Source of the DNA: Blakeslea trispora | Lineage: Eukaryota; Mucoromycota; Mucoromycetes; Mucorales; Choanephoraceae | Length of the DNA stretch: 64,000 bases | Reading direction: 5' to 3' | NCBI GenBank assembly: GCA_025331445.1 | Contig: JAIWNE010000134.1 | Location: forward strand, 24,074-88,073 | In this document: piece by piece, positions 10,806 to 22,628 of the stretch | How positions within the stretch are numbered: position 1 is the first letter of the stretch | Layout of the letters: each line of letters opens with the position of its first letter | Program-made: the position numbers and the translations under genes | Notes under the pieces: generated by a model | Told to the model about the DNA's origin: nothing | Seen by the model: the letters and a program-made list of their open reading frames with translations, nothing else | The model's database searches: none

Positions 10806-11924
10806 AAAAAATTATGAAAATTTGTCCTCTCTCTATATGTATTTCAAATGTATATTGCATTGATCTTCTTAATCAAAATGTCCAGATCCCTAATGAAAAT
10901 TAAGAACAAGGCTGTTGTTTTAATTCAAACAAAAGCCATCTTCAGCTTGGTCGTTTTTTCTTATTGCCTTAGTGTACTTTAAGGCTTTTCGCAAGCAAAT
11001 ATAAAGACTTTTGCCTATGAGCAATGGCATTATTAGATCTACAACTTGTTAAGCTGAACGAGTTTAAATTGGGCTTTTATTTAGATGAAGAGAAGAAAGC
11101 GCTAGACTTCTGAAAAAAAAGAAAACTTCTTTTTATTATGATTTGAAGCTGTAAATTTTAGTTTAATCAAGATCCGTTTCAAGTCAAGTTTATTTGCATG
11201 TTTACATCAAAAATTGAACATTATCTTTCTTTTCGAAACAATTCTTCTAATTCTCTCTTGAAGAAAAGTCTAAAGAAATATCTTTTTAAACCAACTAGCT
11301 TTTTTGTCAAAACATAGGAAAAAGAATTGCAAAAGATGTACGACTCAGAGAAAATCATTTGTCATATATCACATGACAATTTAAACCAGAAAAATACAAT
11401 AAGGCGTGGGGTTGAGACAGCCAATGTTTATGATCCAAGAAACTTATGCTATCATTAAAGGGGGGCCCAATAAATCGCCGCTTAAATTGATTAGCTGAGT
11501 TGACACGTTGTATTGCCAGTAGAAAAGGAAATTATATGCGATAACAGTAAAAAAAAAAACAAAAAAAGAAAGCAAAGTGAGGGACACTGATTCTATGTGT
11601 CTAGAGACAATTCATTGATAGTATGAAGGAGTCAAAACACAGTTCATTTGACGCGAATAACTTGTTTGGTGGAGATTTCTTTTTGTTCAACTGATCATCG
11701 AAATAGATGGTTTTATTAATAAGCAACTACGTCAATGACTGTGGTGTCTATGTGTGTCCTTAAAAAAAGAAATTGGAAAAACAGAAGAAAGTCTGACAAA
11801 ATGATACACTAAACTTAGTGTCATTCTTTCGTATAGTTAAATGCAAGCTTAATGGGCTTTATTCCTCGTCATGTATTCGTCATTGGTTGTTGCAATGAAT
11901 GAAATCATAAAGCCAGCTTATTTG
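10806..11924. other. Intergenic, no gene seen
   Basis: The stretch is AT-rich with many stop codons in all frames. It holds a GC-rich patch at about 11460-11480 and then the promoter of the dehydrogenase gene. Confidence 0.5.
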
Positions 11925-11939
11925 TATATATATATATAA
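11925..11939 (+). promoter_or_regulatory. TATA box of the alcohol dehydrogenase gene
   Basis: A run GTATATATATATATAAG lies about 60 bp upstream of the ATG at 11998. It is followed by a pyrimidine-rich leader. Confidence 0.5.
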
Positions 11940-11997
11940 GTGCATGGTATCTCTTTATTTCATCAACTAATTTACTCTCTTATACTTTATTATCAAT

Positions 11998-13456
11998 ATG
12001 GCCACAAACGCTGCTGCAAACCTCGCTCAAAGCAAGATGGGTGAAGCCCCTGTCCCTGTCGCTAACCAAGACAAGGAAAACAAGTCTGAAACTACTGACA
12101 TGCTTGCCTGTGTATGGGTAGGCAAGGAGAAGTTGGAGATGAGAAGAGTCCCTAAGCCTGAAATCACTGACGATGAAGATGTCATTATCAAAGTGACAGG
12201 TAGCACAGGTAAAGTGATCAACTGCTTAATTATCTTGATTTTTTTTTTTCTAATCGCGATTTTTTGATTAGTCTGTGGATCTGACTTACATTTGTATCAT
12301 GGCGAAATTATGCAATTGAAGGAAGGCGAAATTCTTGGTCACGAATGTATGGGTATTGTTGAAAAAGTAGGCAGCAAGGTCACTAAGGTACAGCCTGGAG
12401 ACCGTGTCGTTGCTTCATTCAACATTGCCTGTGGTAAATGTCAATATTGTCAAAAGAAGTTGTTCTCTGCATGTGACAATACAAACAACAGCTCTGTCAT
12501 GCAGAAACTATTTGGTCACCGTATCTCTGGTATCATTGGTTACTCTCATGTAAGTTTATTAAATAACAGTGGAAACAAAACAAATACTTAAACAAAAGAA
12601 AAAAAATTGGCTGTTGTAGTTTGTTGGTGGTTTTTCTGGTGGTCAAGCTGAATATGCTCGTATCTTGTTTGGTAACACTAACTTGGTCAAAATCCCCAGT
12701 GAAGTACCTGATGAGAAAGCCTTGTACTTGTCTGATATTGTTCCCACATCTTACCACGCTCTATGGTCAGCCGATGTTCAAGAAGGTGATGTAGTTGGTG
12801 TTTGGGGTCTTGGTCCTATCGGTTTATGTGCTGTTCAATGGCTGCGTAATGTCTACAAGGCCAAGCGTATCATTGCTATCGATAACGTGCCTGAACGTCT
12901 CGAGATCGCTAGAGTACGTTGGGGTGCTGAAGTCATCAACTTTGAAAAGGACAAGGATGTATCTGCCAAGGTGTTGGAACTTGTGCCTGAGGGTTTGGAT
13001 CGCTCCATTGATTGTGCCGGTTTCCGTTATGCCAAGAGCTTGCTTCACAAGGCTGAACGTGCTGTAGGTCTTGAGACTGACACAAGTGAAGTCATTAATG
13101 AGATGGTCCGCTCTACCAAAAAGTTTGGTACAATGGCACTTATTGCTGATTATGCTGCCTATGCCAATCATGTGTTAGTAGGTGGTATCATGGAAAAGGG
13201 TCTTCGCTTGGTAGGCTGCGGTCAGGCTCCTATCCAACGCCACTGGGACAGCTGTTTGGAACACATCATCAAAGGCGAATTCGATCCTACTGTTATCTTA
13301 ACTCACCGTTTCCCATTCGAACAAACTCCTGAAGTCTATCGTCGCTTTGACTTGAAGGAAGCCAACATTATGAAGGTCTTCCTTGAAACAAAGTTTAGTA
13401 ACAAGGCTGTTATGCCTGGAACACCTATGTTAACTCCCGATGTAAATGATGCCTAA
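11998..13456 (+). CDS. Zinc-dependent alcohol dehydrogenase (formaldehyde-dehydrogenase-like, MDR family)
   Basis: Three exons (11998..12208, 12272..12549, 12620..13456) give 441 aa. It is a medium-chain dehydrogenase that oxidises an alcohol or aldehyde-adduct with NAD(P) in the cytosol. The N-terminal GroES-like domain has the catalytic-zinc pattern (VCGSDLHLYHG and GHECMGIVE) and the structural-zinc cysteines (CGKCQYCQKKLFSAC). The Rossmann fold has GLGPIG. The insert and C-terminal part resemble the glutathione-independent formaldehyde dehydrogenase branch rather than yeast ADH1. Both introns are GT-AG, phase 1 and phase 0. The unusual N-terminal extension of about 35 residues is polar. 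The exact substrate cannot be read from sequence. Confidence 0.9.
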
Positions 13457-13977
13457 AGAAAAAAAAAAACCAGGCCTATATCCCTTTACTAATCAAGTTT
13501 CTTAAAATAATGACTATAATAAATTCTTCAAACTTAAAGCCTTTTTTCCTTGAGATGATTTATTCTTTACTAACATAAACAATCTTCTAAACACCATCCC
13601 TATATATCAGTAATTCACTTGCCAGCCTTTTAGCAAGCACTTATGCCTGAATTTAGTGACATAGTCAACAGAAAAACGTACCATTTACTACCTCTGCAAA
13701 ATCCAAGTTTTTTTCTTTTTGGATACTAGCATAAATTGATACACATTCAGAAATTCTTTCCTAGTCTGAACAACTTTGAGCTTTATGCTCATTAGGTATT
13801 ATTTCTGTGGTTGTGTTTTATTATAAAAACTCGCTTATTGTTCTATGGCGCTGAAAAGGCATAGTGTATGCTTAATTTAATGGTTATTGATTAAAACCGA
13901 AAGAAGCAAAAGGCCATTTCAGTGCTCCAGATGTAATATCTTGATACATTTGTTTGAAAGCGATAAAAAACAAGCAG
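13457..13977. other. Intergenic, no gene seen
   Basis: The 3' flank of the dehydrogenase has an AATAAA-like signal near 13518. The rest is AT-rich with no coding pattern. Confidence 0.5.
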
Positions 13978-14260
13978 AAATACCAATGTTGACGAAACGA
14001 AGGCAGAAAATGTGATACATGCTCTCTGAGCTACGCTTTGTTTTCCTTATATATAAATAATAACAGTAATAAAATCCCTTTTTCCCTCATATCTTCTAAG
14101 CTAGCAATAAATTTTCAATTTTTTTTTTTCGAGGGATGGGCAATGATAAGAAATATATATGATATATGATAATAAGAAATGAAATGGTCAACCGAAAAAT
14201 CGGTATCAGGGTCGGGCATGTATCACATTTTCAGCCTTCGTTTCGTCAACATTGGTATTT
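13978..14260. repeat. MITE-like element with 45-bp terminal inverted repeats
   Basis: Bases 13978-14022 and 14216-14260 are near-perfect inverted copies, with one mismatch seen (core TACCAATGTTGACGAAACGA). The 283-bp element has no ORF of note. No clear target-site duplication could be fixed by eye. Confidence 0.85.
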
Positions 14261-14297
14261 TGCAGATTCGCGAATATGATGTGAAAACACGATATTT
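14255..14297 (+). repeat. Dispersed repeat copy (TTTTGCAGATTCG family)
   Basis: The segment containing TTTTGCAGATTCGCGAAT and TGATGTGAAAA recurs twice at about 43 kb, where two copies form the inverted ends of a 282-bp element. Here it is a solitary copy abutting the MITE at its left. Confidence 0.75.
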
Positions 14298-14636
14298 CCA
14301 CTGATCCTTATCAAAAAGTTTTCGCTGAGATGAATATGATTGGTCAGAAAGATCAAGAATGGATGAAAATCCATGTTACGAGTGTGACTGGAACTGAGTT
14401 TGTAGGGGAACAAGAATATAGAAAGTAGTTTTAAGTAGATAATTGAATGTCGTTTATTTTGTTAAAGATATGAAGCTATTTATATTAGAAAGATAGATGA
14501 TACGGAAAAACTAATAAGATGGGAAAACTGACAAAAGAACTTCTATAAGTTCTTTTGTTGACATAGAGGCGTTGATTACTGTCTGCTGGTTTGAGAGGGC
14601 GTAAAGAAGGCGTTGGCTAGAATAGTCTGAAAACCG

Positions 14637-15355
14637 TCACAATCCAGCAGTCATGATTTTGCGTTGGCGGTCAGTGAGCTGCTTAGGGTTTTGCAAGTAC
14701 AACTGATGTAGTTTTAAGGCTTTCCTTTTGATTATGGTACCCAAGCTTACAATGGAATTTGGTATCATGATACCATCGCTTTCAACATCAGTGGCTTCAC
14801 CAGTGGCTTCACCAGTGGCTTCACCAGTGGCTTCACCAGTGGCTTCACCAGTGGCTTCACCAGTGGCTTCACCAGTGGCTTCACCAGTGGCTTTATCAGT
14901 GGCTTTATCAGTCTGTCTCCTTTTGGTGTCTTTTGTCTCTGGTTGGGTATTCATGTGTTTTTTGCTTTGTGGTCTCTCCACAGCCTCTTCTTCCAAACCA
15001 GCTTCCACTTTATCGACATTAGTGATATGATCAATAGCATTTTTTTTTTTTTTTTTTGCAATTCTGGATACGAGGTGTGCCAGAAATGATCGAGAGCATC
15101 GTTTTGATTGCGAAGCGCAGCACGGAGTCCAATTATTACTTTAGACTCCTTTGAATCAACAAAGGCGGCACCAAGTACTTTGAGATCATCTTCGAGAAGC
15201 TGAATTGCTTCTCTTCTTGGCTTGGTCGGGTCAATGGTTACTAAACTTCGGTAGAAGCTTATTAGGCTCCATTCTGAAAAACTTGTTGAGCTCCAGTAAC
15301 CTATTGTAACTATCTGGTTAGAGCCATACTTTATTACTGTTATATTGATAGGCAC
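14637..15355 (-). pseudogene. Unrecognised protein with TGEA repeats, frame broken at an A tract
   Basis: On the minus strand, 15355-15060 encodes about 100 aa without a known domain (start codon GTG, preceded in frame by a stop or a possible splice acceptor). A run of about 18 A (plus-strand T at 15041-15058) follows. The downstream frame 15008-14637 continues with an acidic/basic segment, eight TGEA repeats and a basic tail. The two halves are in different frames, so slippage in the A tract probably broke the gene; a sequencing artefact at the homopolymer is possible. I do not recognise the family. Confidence 0.4.
14791..14910. repeat. 12-bp minisatellite, 8 perfect plus 2 diverged units
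   Basis: The unit GTGGCTTCACCA is repeated eight times exactly, followed by two GTGGCTTTATCA units. On the minus strand it encodes TGEA repeats within the ORF described above. Confidence 0.95.
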
Positions 15356-15479
15356 ATACTATAGCAAACGAGTTTTCCTTTCAACGATTTCCAACAAGAT
15401 GTCATAGGTGGTATAAACTGGGCTTTCTTTTTTCTCTTTTTTTTTTTTTTGAGAAAAAAAAAAGGTTCGTCTCCTGATT

Positions 15480-16653
15480 ATGGGTGATTTTAATTATTCG
15501 TACCAACGTCCATATATCGGTGTCCACTCATCCATGGACTGGATATCCTTTTTAGACACTTAATGTCTCAGCGCCTTGTCGTTGAACGATCTTCATCTTG
15601 TCCCCACCTTTCGACGGAATACAACCATCACATCCACTATAGACTATATCTTTGTCGGTAAACTGCTTCACACGTCACTTGTCCACACAAATCTACAGCT
15701 CATGAATCCCGCAGAAAGAGGTTGCCGACAATCTGGCGTTGCGGGCTGGCCAGAGATGGCGAGAGCAGGGCGAGACATCGGTGCGGTTTCTAAAAGGTTG
15801 TGTCAAGCAACGTCAATCAATGGAAAGGGTTTCTGCTCTGCGAGATAGCGTTGAGATGGTGCCTAGTGGTGATCAGTCTACCATGCTCCGGTCAGCTTTA
15901 TCCTTCTACCATCGTTTGTACACTCCAGACATAGTTGACGATATACAGATTGATGCCTATCTTAACGAGGTTGCCGACATGCCCCACTTAGGACCCATCG
16001 ATCACGAAACTTTGTTAGCGCCCATAACTCTCGAAGAGATTCTGGCTGTCACGCGTAAAGCGGTCTCCAAACAAAGCAGCCCTGGTTCTGATGGATTTGG
16101 CTATGCATTTCTCTATCATCTGTTTCGGTTCCCTCCTCTCCAGGATTTGATCGTCCGGATTTTCAATGACGCATTGCTCCAGCAGGTGTTTCCTCCTTCT
16201 TGGAAGGATATTCGAGTTCGACTTTTACCCAAAAAAGGAGATCTCACACTCCTGAGGAACTGGCGTCCGATATCCCTTATCAATTGTGATAGTAACATCT
16301 TTACGCGTATTCTCAATTCACGTATCAAGTCTCTGTCGACTGGCATCAGCACTCCTTTCCAGACTGGCTTCATGCCTGGACGCTTCATCGCCACCAACGG
16401 CCTCCTTATCAACATGGTCATGGAGCACGCTCGTCGCACCCAGAGTGATGATATCGCAGTACTGCTCGATCAGGAAAAGGCATATGACCGAGTCCACCCT
16501 TCATACCTCCGCCGCACCCTTCTCCATATGAACTTCCCTACATCTTTAGTGAATTGCCTGATGTGCCTTTTCTTTGGAAATCAGGTAAAAAAAAAAAAAA
16601 AAATGAGGATACGCAAATTCAGTCCGAAAATCCAATATGCCCTGAATTACTAA
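15480..16653 (+). pseudogene. LINE (non-LTR retrotransposon) fragment: endonuclease end plus partial reverse transcriptase
   Basis: From 15480 the frame shows the APE-type endonuclease signature (MGDFNYSYQR) and, after one in-frame TAA at 15562-15564, TSTIDYIFVG. A deletion then joins it in another frame at about 15739 to the RT ORF. RT motifs 0-4 are present: SPGSDGFGYAFL, LLPKKGDLTLLRNWRP, FMPGRFIATN and VLLDQEKAYDRV. The copy stops before the YADD box and runs into an A tract at about 16585-16602. It is dead. The missing 3' half is unusual for LINEs, which are normally truncated at the 5' end. Confidence 0.85.
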
Positions 16654-17696
16654 ATTGCTATATACCGAGGAAACGTAATACAAAAGCAAGAGGTTTTTGA
16701 TCAGAGAGCAGAGTTCAATAAACTATTCATCAAACAGATAAAAGAGATAGCCAAACACATTGTGTAGAACAACTTTTTTTAAAAAAAAAAGGTACTTGTA
16801 CAGTAAATCAAAAGTAGAAAACAAGCTAAAATGTTCTAGGATAAGCGAAGGCTCCCAAAAGTACACAACTTGTCGTTATATTGCCAAGCTTGTAGAGCCT
16901 GTAACGAACAATTTGAATATAAACAAAATTCAAGACATGCTTTTTGTCATGGAGAGCTGCAAACATACCATTCCTAAAAACAAATCGTTTGCTGAGAGAG
17001 ATTGACCAGTCATTGAATCAAAAGCTATAGATTTATCTAAATATCGAACCTTTCTGAAATTACAAAGTTTTGTATTAATTAAGCTGTCGAAGCAAAGACA
17101 AAAGATGTGATATTTAGCTCATTGAGTTAAGCTTTTTATTTTCAGCTATTTTGTGCTTTCTTTATGTACGCTTGGGAACTATGGTTTCATAAATTGATAA
17201 AGGAGGGTCAACAATCAAAAATTTCCAAGTATCGCAACAAAGGATGGATTCCATACTATATCCTTTGTTTTGGCTTCAGCAACTCAGTTATTTTTACCCA
17301 CGGTGCTTCATTGGTCGGTGCTTGTTTTTGTCTTTCAAGAATATTCCATTGGCAGAAATTCCTGATTGAATAATAAAGACATAAAAGATTGCTGAAAACT
17401 TGCGGATCTTTGAAATTGATGATTTTATCATCATGTCGTGTTTCACTAGACCAATTATGACATGTTTTCATCTAGTAAACAAGCCAAGCAAAAAAAGATC
17501 AAAAAGTTGATCTAGTTCAATTGTAATAAAAGCTGTTTTTATGTGCAAATTGTACTTTTAATGACTGAGGTAGATTTTTTTTTTTTATCGCGCCATGTTA
17601 ATTTTGTAGTTTTTTTAAAAAAAATTTTAATTTATACATTATTTTTTTCTTTCTCTCTTCTCTCTCGTTCTTTTTTTTTTATCTTTGTATAGAGAA
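16654..17696. other. Intergenic, no supported gene
   Basis: Only short ORFs occur (for example a 69-aa ATG ORF at 17164 without recognisable features). The last 150 bases are T-rich and form the leader of the GATA gene. Confidence 0.5.
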
Positions 17697-18527
17697 ATGA
17701 CAATTCAAATGAAAGTAGAAGACTCCAATACATTAGAATCCAAATGGAAAAGAAGGACCGATATAAAGAGATCGTCCTCCGAAGAAGAAGATAATACATC
17801 GGGAACTACTGTTTGTACCAACTGCGAAACAACCACAACACCCCTTTGGAGAAGGGATGCTCATGGACGTACTATTTGCAATGCCTGCGGGCTTTATTAT
17901 AAGCTACATCTGGTTCATAGACCTGCTACAATGATGAAAACAGTAATCAAAAGACGAAAAAGATCTCCCACAAACGAAAAGTCGAGTCATCAGGAGAAAT
18001 CACAACGTATGCTCAGTGAATCTGTAGGCGATGAATCAGACGAAGATACCAGACAATCCAGCAGCTCATTGTCTCCTGTAGAAGAGAAGTCCTTATCACC
18101 CAAGTCAAAGAACGATCTCATCATTCTTCCTCCACTTCATCCCTCTTCCTCAAAATTGCAGGAACATATTCATGTATGCGAAAAAACGATAGAAACTCAA
18201 AAAGAATATCGCCAAAATCTACAAAAAGAAGTGAATCGATTAAGCTCACTCTTATCAGAAACAGTTGCCATGTTGCAGGCCGTAGATCAAGCCATTACAC
18301 AATCAACAGAGCAAGTGTGTCATAAATGCAATAACGATAACCTGCCTCAAGAACATCAAGTTGCTAGATCTTTGTTATCTTTAGCTTATTCACCGCCCAA
18401 GAATCCTTCGTCTGTATCACATCACTCTTCTTTGAGTAACATACCACTATTTCCAAATCATCGTTTACCACCCATTTCTCTTTCATCGGTGCCTAGAAAA
18501 TTGCCACCTGTCTCTCACTTACCTTAA
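17697..18527 (+). CDS. GATA-type zinc-finger transcription factor with coiled coil
   Basis: The ORF is 276 aa from the ATG at 17697; the frame opens a little upstream but without an ATG. One GATA finger lies at about residues 38-62: CTNC, 17 residues, CNAC, with TPLWRRD in the loop. It is followed by the basic tail [12 protein letters not shown] and KTVIKRRKR. This tail is closest to the C-terminal finger of the Fep1/SreA class. However, those regulators have two fingers and a Cys-rich linker, which are absent. A heptad-rich segment at about 160-210 ([16 protein letters not shown]) predicts a coiled coil, as in the AreB/NreB class. It binds GATA sites in the nucleus; the pathway (iron, nitrogen or light) is undecided. 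The gene is intronless. Confidence 0.9.
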   Translation: MTIQMKVEDSNTLESKWKRRTDIKRSSSEEEDNTSGTTVCTNCETTTTPLWRRDAHGRTICNACGLYYKLHLVHRPATMMKTVIKRRKRSPTNEKSSHQEKSQRMLSESVGDESDEDTRQSSSSLSPVEEKSLSPKSKNDLIILPPLHPSSSKLQEHIHVCEKTIETQKEYRQNLQKEVNRLSSLLSETVAMLQAVDQAITQSTEQVCHKCNNDNLPQEHQVARSLLSLAYSPPKNPSSVSHHSSLSNIPLFPNHRLPPISLSSVPRKLPPVSHLP

Positions 18528-18893
18528 ACATCATACATTCAGCAAGCTTTTCTCTCTCTCTCTCTTTTTTTTTTCGATTTCCTCACTCATATACATACAT
18601 TTTACATATATCAAATTTATCATTCCTTTATTTACGCATTGTACGATAATCACAGAAAAGAAATTACAAAAAATTATGTAATGGGCTTTCATTTTCTCAA
18701 ATGGCAAATAGTAGTAAAATAAAAAATTCACTACAGTCAAACCTATTTTTTATTTGTTGCACGTATCAATTAGGAAAATTGAAAGCTGTGCTCAACAATT
18801 GATTGGATAGTAAATAAGTAGAGAAAGAGTGTGATTCGACTAGGTGGTAGGGAGACAAATAAAAAGAGAATAAGAGTAAAATAAGTTTAAGGG
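18528..18893. other. Intergenic, no gene seen
   Basis: The 3' flank of the GATA gene holds a (TC)n/T tract at 18550-18574 and is otherwise AT-rich. Confidence 0.5.
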
Positions 18894-19319
18894 CTACTCT
18901 TCAAAAAGGGAATCTTCAGAGTGCCTGCGCTGGATTGCGAGGCAAAGATTACGAAAAGCAGCTGAGGCAGGGAACGGTATCTTCTCAGATATACCAAGCC
19001 AGTGCAACTTCCATACCTCTGACAGGGCGATTGTGAGAAGTAGGGTGGCGGGGAGGGGACACGAAGGCAGTAGCCGTATGGAGCGAAAGTCCAAGGAGGA
19101 GAGCGCAGTAAAGATGTGGTCGATGGTGGAGCCAGGCCAAAGGTATTCACAAATTAGATGATTAAGAGAAAAATGAGAGATGTGAGAAAGTGGGTTGCTA
19201 AGGTTAACGCGATTACTGTGTAGAAAGGCAGTCATGCTAATGGTTTTTAACAAAATCTGTGCACCACAGAACACGTTGGAAAACAGTTTTTTGAAATGCC
19301 GAGAAGCATACTGTATCAT
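18894..19319 (-). pseudogene. LINE C-terminal fragment (post-RT region)
   Basis: The 141-aa minus-strand frame has the pattern found after the RT domain of Mucorales LINEs: a segment around LWPGSTIDHIF followed by ALSEVWKLHWLGI. No RT motifs remain. Assignment rests on pattern similarity only. It could be the missing 3' half of an element like those at 15.5 and 32-35 kb. Confidence 0.45.
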
Positions 19320-19393
19320 GCAATAAACATAATAAGCCCAAGAAGGTCTCTTGTTTTCTCAAATTCAGCACGAATGTAGCTCGAGCCATAGTT

Positions 19394-19630
19394 TTAAGAA
19401 AAAGCAAGAAAAGAGTGAACTTTGATGTTTGGTTGGTCCACCATTGGCATCAATAACTGCTTGGCAAAATGATTTAAATCTCTTTCTGACAACACTTTGG
19501 ACCGTCCAGGTGATTTGTTTTGCAATGGTCCGGTTTCCTTAGTTCGGCTGGTAACTCTTTGGACACTGGTACTAGCTACACCAATCATGTCACCTATCTC
19601 TGCATAAGAGAAATTTGCTCTGAGCTTGTA
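19394..19630 (-). pseudogene. Tc1-type transposase N-terminal (HTH) fragment
   Basis: The minus-strand frame reads YAEIGDMIGVASTSVQRV, a helix-turn-helix typical of Tc1/mariner transposases, and then GRSKVLSERDLNHF, the start of the second DNA-binding half. It ends after about 75 residues. No catalytic DDE part is nearby. Confidence 0.7.
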
Positions 19631-20872
19631 GTTTTGAGTTTCTTAAGAAGTATGTTGAGTTTTACATGGAAAAGTAGATAAAGAATATGAAAAATTCAAT
19701 CAAAATTTCTGTCCAACACATCTTTTTTTGTGTGTGTGACTGTACAATCAATACTGATGTCGAGGATATCGCTTATTGTTTCTTTTGATCTCTACAACTA
19801 AAAGAGTAAGTAGGATTGTGTCTAATATTAAATGTTCTAGTACAGATTATAGTCGTACCCTCGTTTAATGTGCTGGATTCGTTTGTTTGACCGTTGACTA
19901 TGAAAATGAAGTTTTTGAAGGCAGATTATTCTCAATAGAAAAGAAGTCTTAAAGCTTTCATCAATACAGCGCCGTTAGACAAATGAGGAGCCTGAATAGT
20001 TAACCTATGGGAGCGAATAAGGTATGCATTAAAGAAGCAGGTCATAAGCTTTCACGTTTTTAGGCAGCAACAAAGAAAACGAAGGGTGGAGCGTTTTACG
20101 CATTGACCAGGATTTTTAGAGTTGGACAAATGTCATTACAAGCCTAGACTTTGCTCATATTCCTTTTAGCTGGCATTAAAGGGAAGGGTGTTTTATTTGA
20201 AAAGGACGCATTCCTGATTGGATTGTAAACAAGTCAATTCTTTCTAACAGCCATGTATGTCTAAAACATCAACACATTTATGGCAAGACAGCGAATAACG
20301 TATCAACAATGTGACAGGTAAAGAAGACAATAAGAATGAACTGTTATTCAATGTCCTAAATGTATAATATAAAAACAATGCATCTGCCCCCCCCCCTTTT
20401 TTTTTTCTCTCTCTCTTATGTTTGCATTGGCGCGAAAAGAAAATTATGCCTATAATCTACACACATTTTGCCAGTCAAACGATTAATACGAGAGACACAG
20501 TCAAAGGTATGCTTTTCACTGGCGAATTCATCATTTAGGTACATCCTTTCACTTTTGACTATGCTCTTTCTCCAGGTCAACTAGACCAACAATACAAAGG
20601 AAAAAAACAAGTCTGTCAAGTTTAATGATTAAAGTCATTCTAATAAAGAAAATCGCGTTTCTTCTTTGTTCCAATGGAAAATAACCTCTTTATTGAATTT
20701 CATAGTTTAGTCCAGACCTTTTATTTTGAAACTAATTTATATCCCAGCATTTTTTCTTTTTTAAACGCGCACACACACACACACACACACATATCTCTTT
20801 ATTGATACACAGGAAAACTATCTCTTCTTTTTCTTCTCTTTTGTTTAGGTTTCTCTTATTTTATAAAATAAC
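19631..20872. other. Intergenic; (CA)n microsatellite and a degenerate dispersed repeat
   Basis: A (CA)n tract of about 22 bp lies near 20770-20791. The segment around 20100-20145 (TTGGACAAATGTCATTACAA) resembles 49915-49960. A C8/T tract occurs at about 20390-20406. No gene was seen. Confidence 0.55.
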
Positions 20873-22628
20873 ATGACTGGTCATGAAAAGATGATAAACC
20901 TCAAGCTTACTGCTGAGACGATGGCCAAACTGACAAAACAAAAGTCAATAGTGATGGAGAGCATAAAGCCAGGCATACTTGTAACCTCACAGAATTTCCT
21001 TATATAAAAAGAAACTCATGTGTTTTCTATTAGGAATTAGTCTTGGATGATACTCGAATAAGGATAGATACAAACACAATAAAGAAACCAACAGAAGCCA
21101 TTTATTACAATAACAATTCCAGTACACTTCATTATCTAGGGGATGCTATGGCTGCTACCACTAGCATCAAAAAAGTGCCTAATAAAAAGGTAGCAGAACA
21201 AGACACAATAGCCAGACGAATCGAATTGCTTGATATACCCTCTTCTGCCGAAAAACCCGTTCAAAAAAAACCATCCAAAAAGACGATACCACCACCCGTA
21301 CCCACTTCCATTACACCACCAGTCAAACCTTTTTCACCTACACCCAGTGAATTGAAATACCCTATTCGAGTTCGCATCCTTCAACGTTTAGCTTTACAGC
21401 CTCGATCTTTGATCGAACTCGTCAAATCCTTAAATCGAAAGCAACCAGAGAAATGCGAACAACTGGAAGTCAAGCGTATTCTTGAGACAGTAAGACATGC
21501 TTAGTATTGTATTTTATCATCTGCTAACCGTCTCTTTAGGTGGGCATTCCTATCAAGAAAGATGATCGAAAAAAGTTCTGTTTAAAGCCTAATCTCTATA
21601 AAGAGATTCAGATCTGGGATTGGCCTTTTTATTCTCAAGCAGAGAAACAGACTGTGGCTGATAATGCAAAAGAAGCCTATGATCTACTACTACAACAAGG
21701 CCTAGAGACAGATCGATCCAATCTCTATCATCTTGATTCCCCCTATAAGCCCAAGAGTCCCACGATCACTAAAAAGAGTTCACCTATCATACAGCGTAAA
21801 CCAACACCACAACAATCACAGCCACCACCACCACTACCACCACTACCACCACTACCACCACCACCACAGCAACAACAGGTGTTGGAGAAGGGAAAAGGAC
21901 GGTCTACACCACTTGCGCCTCCTTCCCCTTCTACACCTCAATCAGAGAAATTATCACCACAGACAATCAAATCAAGACCTCCTGCCACACCTCTTGCCTC
22001 TCAACATCTGAAGCCTTCTTCAGCCAACAAGAAATATACACCTCCATCCAAACCATTGTTATCTGTCAATGAAAAATCATTGACTCCTATGAAACGAAAG
22101 ATAGAAGAAGGTAAGCAATAGATGCTATTGTTATCCATCCCTATTCATCTTTCTCTTTTTCTTCTACTAGATACACCCATTCGAGATAGCCTCACTGTTC
22201 CCTCTACCAAAAAGAGACCAGATACCAAACCTATCAAGACCATCCCACAGCCAATTCAGCCTATCAATATCAAAAGTCAACGCTTATTTGATGCTTATTG
22301 TCACAACTATGTGCATGCCCGTACTGACTATAGTCGAATCAAGAAGTTCTTTAAACACCATTTTCCTCATTATATCAAGGCATTAGAGACAACCTTGCCT
22401 CCCAAGGGAACCAAGCGTTCCTATTATGATCTCAAGGTAGAATATCAGGGGATGGTCAAGGCAAACTATCTAAAGCAGCAGCATCAGACTGAAGAAGGCC
22501 TAAAAGAGGCAGAGAGCTTCCTGATTGACTGTAATAATAAGCGAAGAAGGCTAAACTATATGTGGGCCTCTATCAAACAAAACATAGATCAACATCATTA
22601 TCGAATTCCCAAAACTTTACTGACTTAA
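20873..22628 (+). CDS. ELL: RNA polymerase II elongation factor ELL
   Basis: Four exons (20873..20980, 21034..21489, 21540..22110, 22171..22628) give 530 aa. ELL suppresses Pol II pausing in the nucleus, with EAF as partner. The central winged-helix region at about residues 140-230 matches the family: YPIRVRILQRLALQPRS, then LEVKRILETVGIP, then EIQIWDWPFY (compare the ELRDWPGY-type ending in animal ELL). A Pro/Gln-rich linker follows, with a PPPPLPPLPP run. The C-terminal 110 residues have the occludin/ELL helical pattern (Y-x-L-K-V-E-Y). All introns are GT-AG with phases 0, 0, 1. The stop codon overlaps the stop of the convergent FCP1 gene. Confidence 0.85.

Noticed and set aside
13918..14300. 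CRISPR-like or tandem array
   Set aside because: The repeats are a single inverted pair, not regularly spaced direct repeats.
17164..17373. 69-aa ATG ORF at 17164
   Set aside because: No family, no promoter or splice support, and an equally long ORF lies on the opposite strand.
18887..19319. Protein-coding gene at 18.9-19.3 kb
   Set aside because: Pattern fits the post-RT end of a LINE and lacks a proper start; listed as a pseudogene instead.
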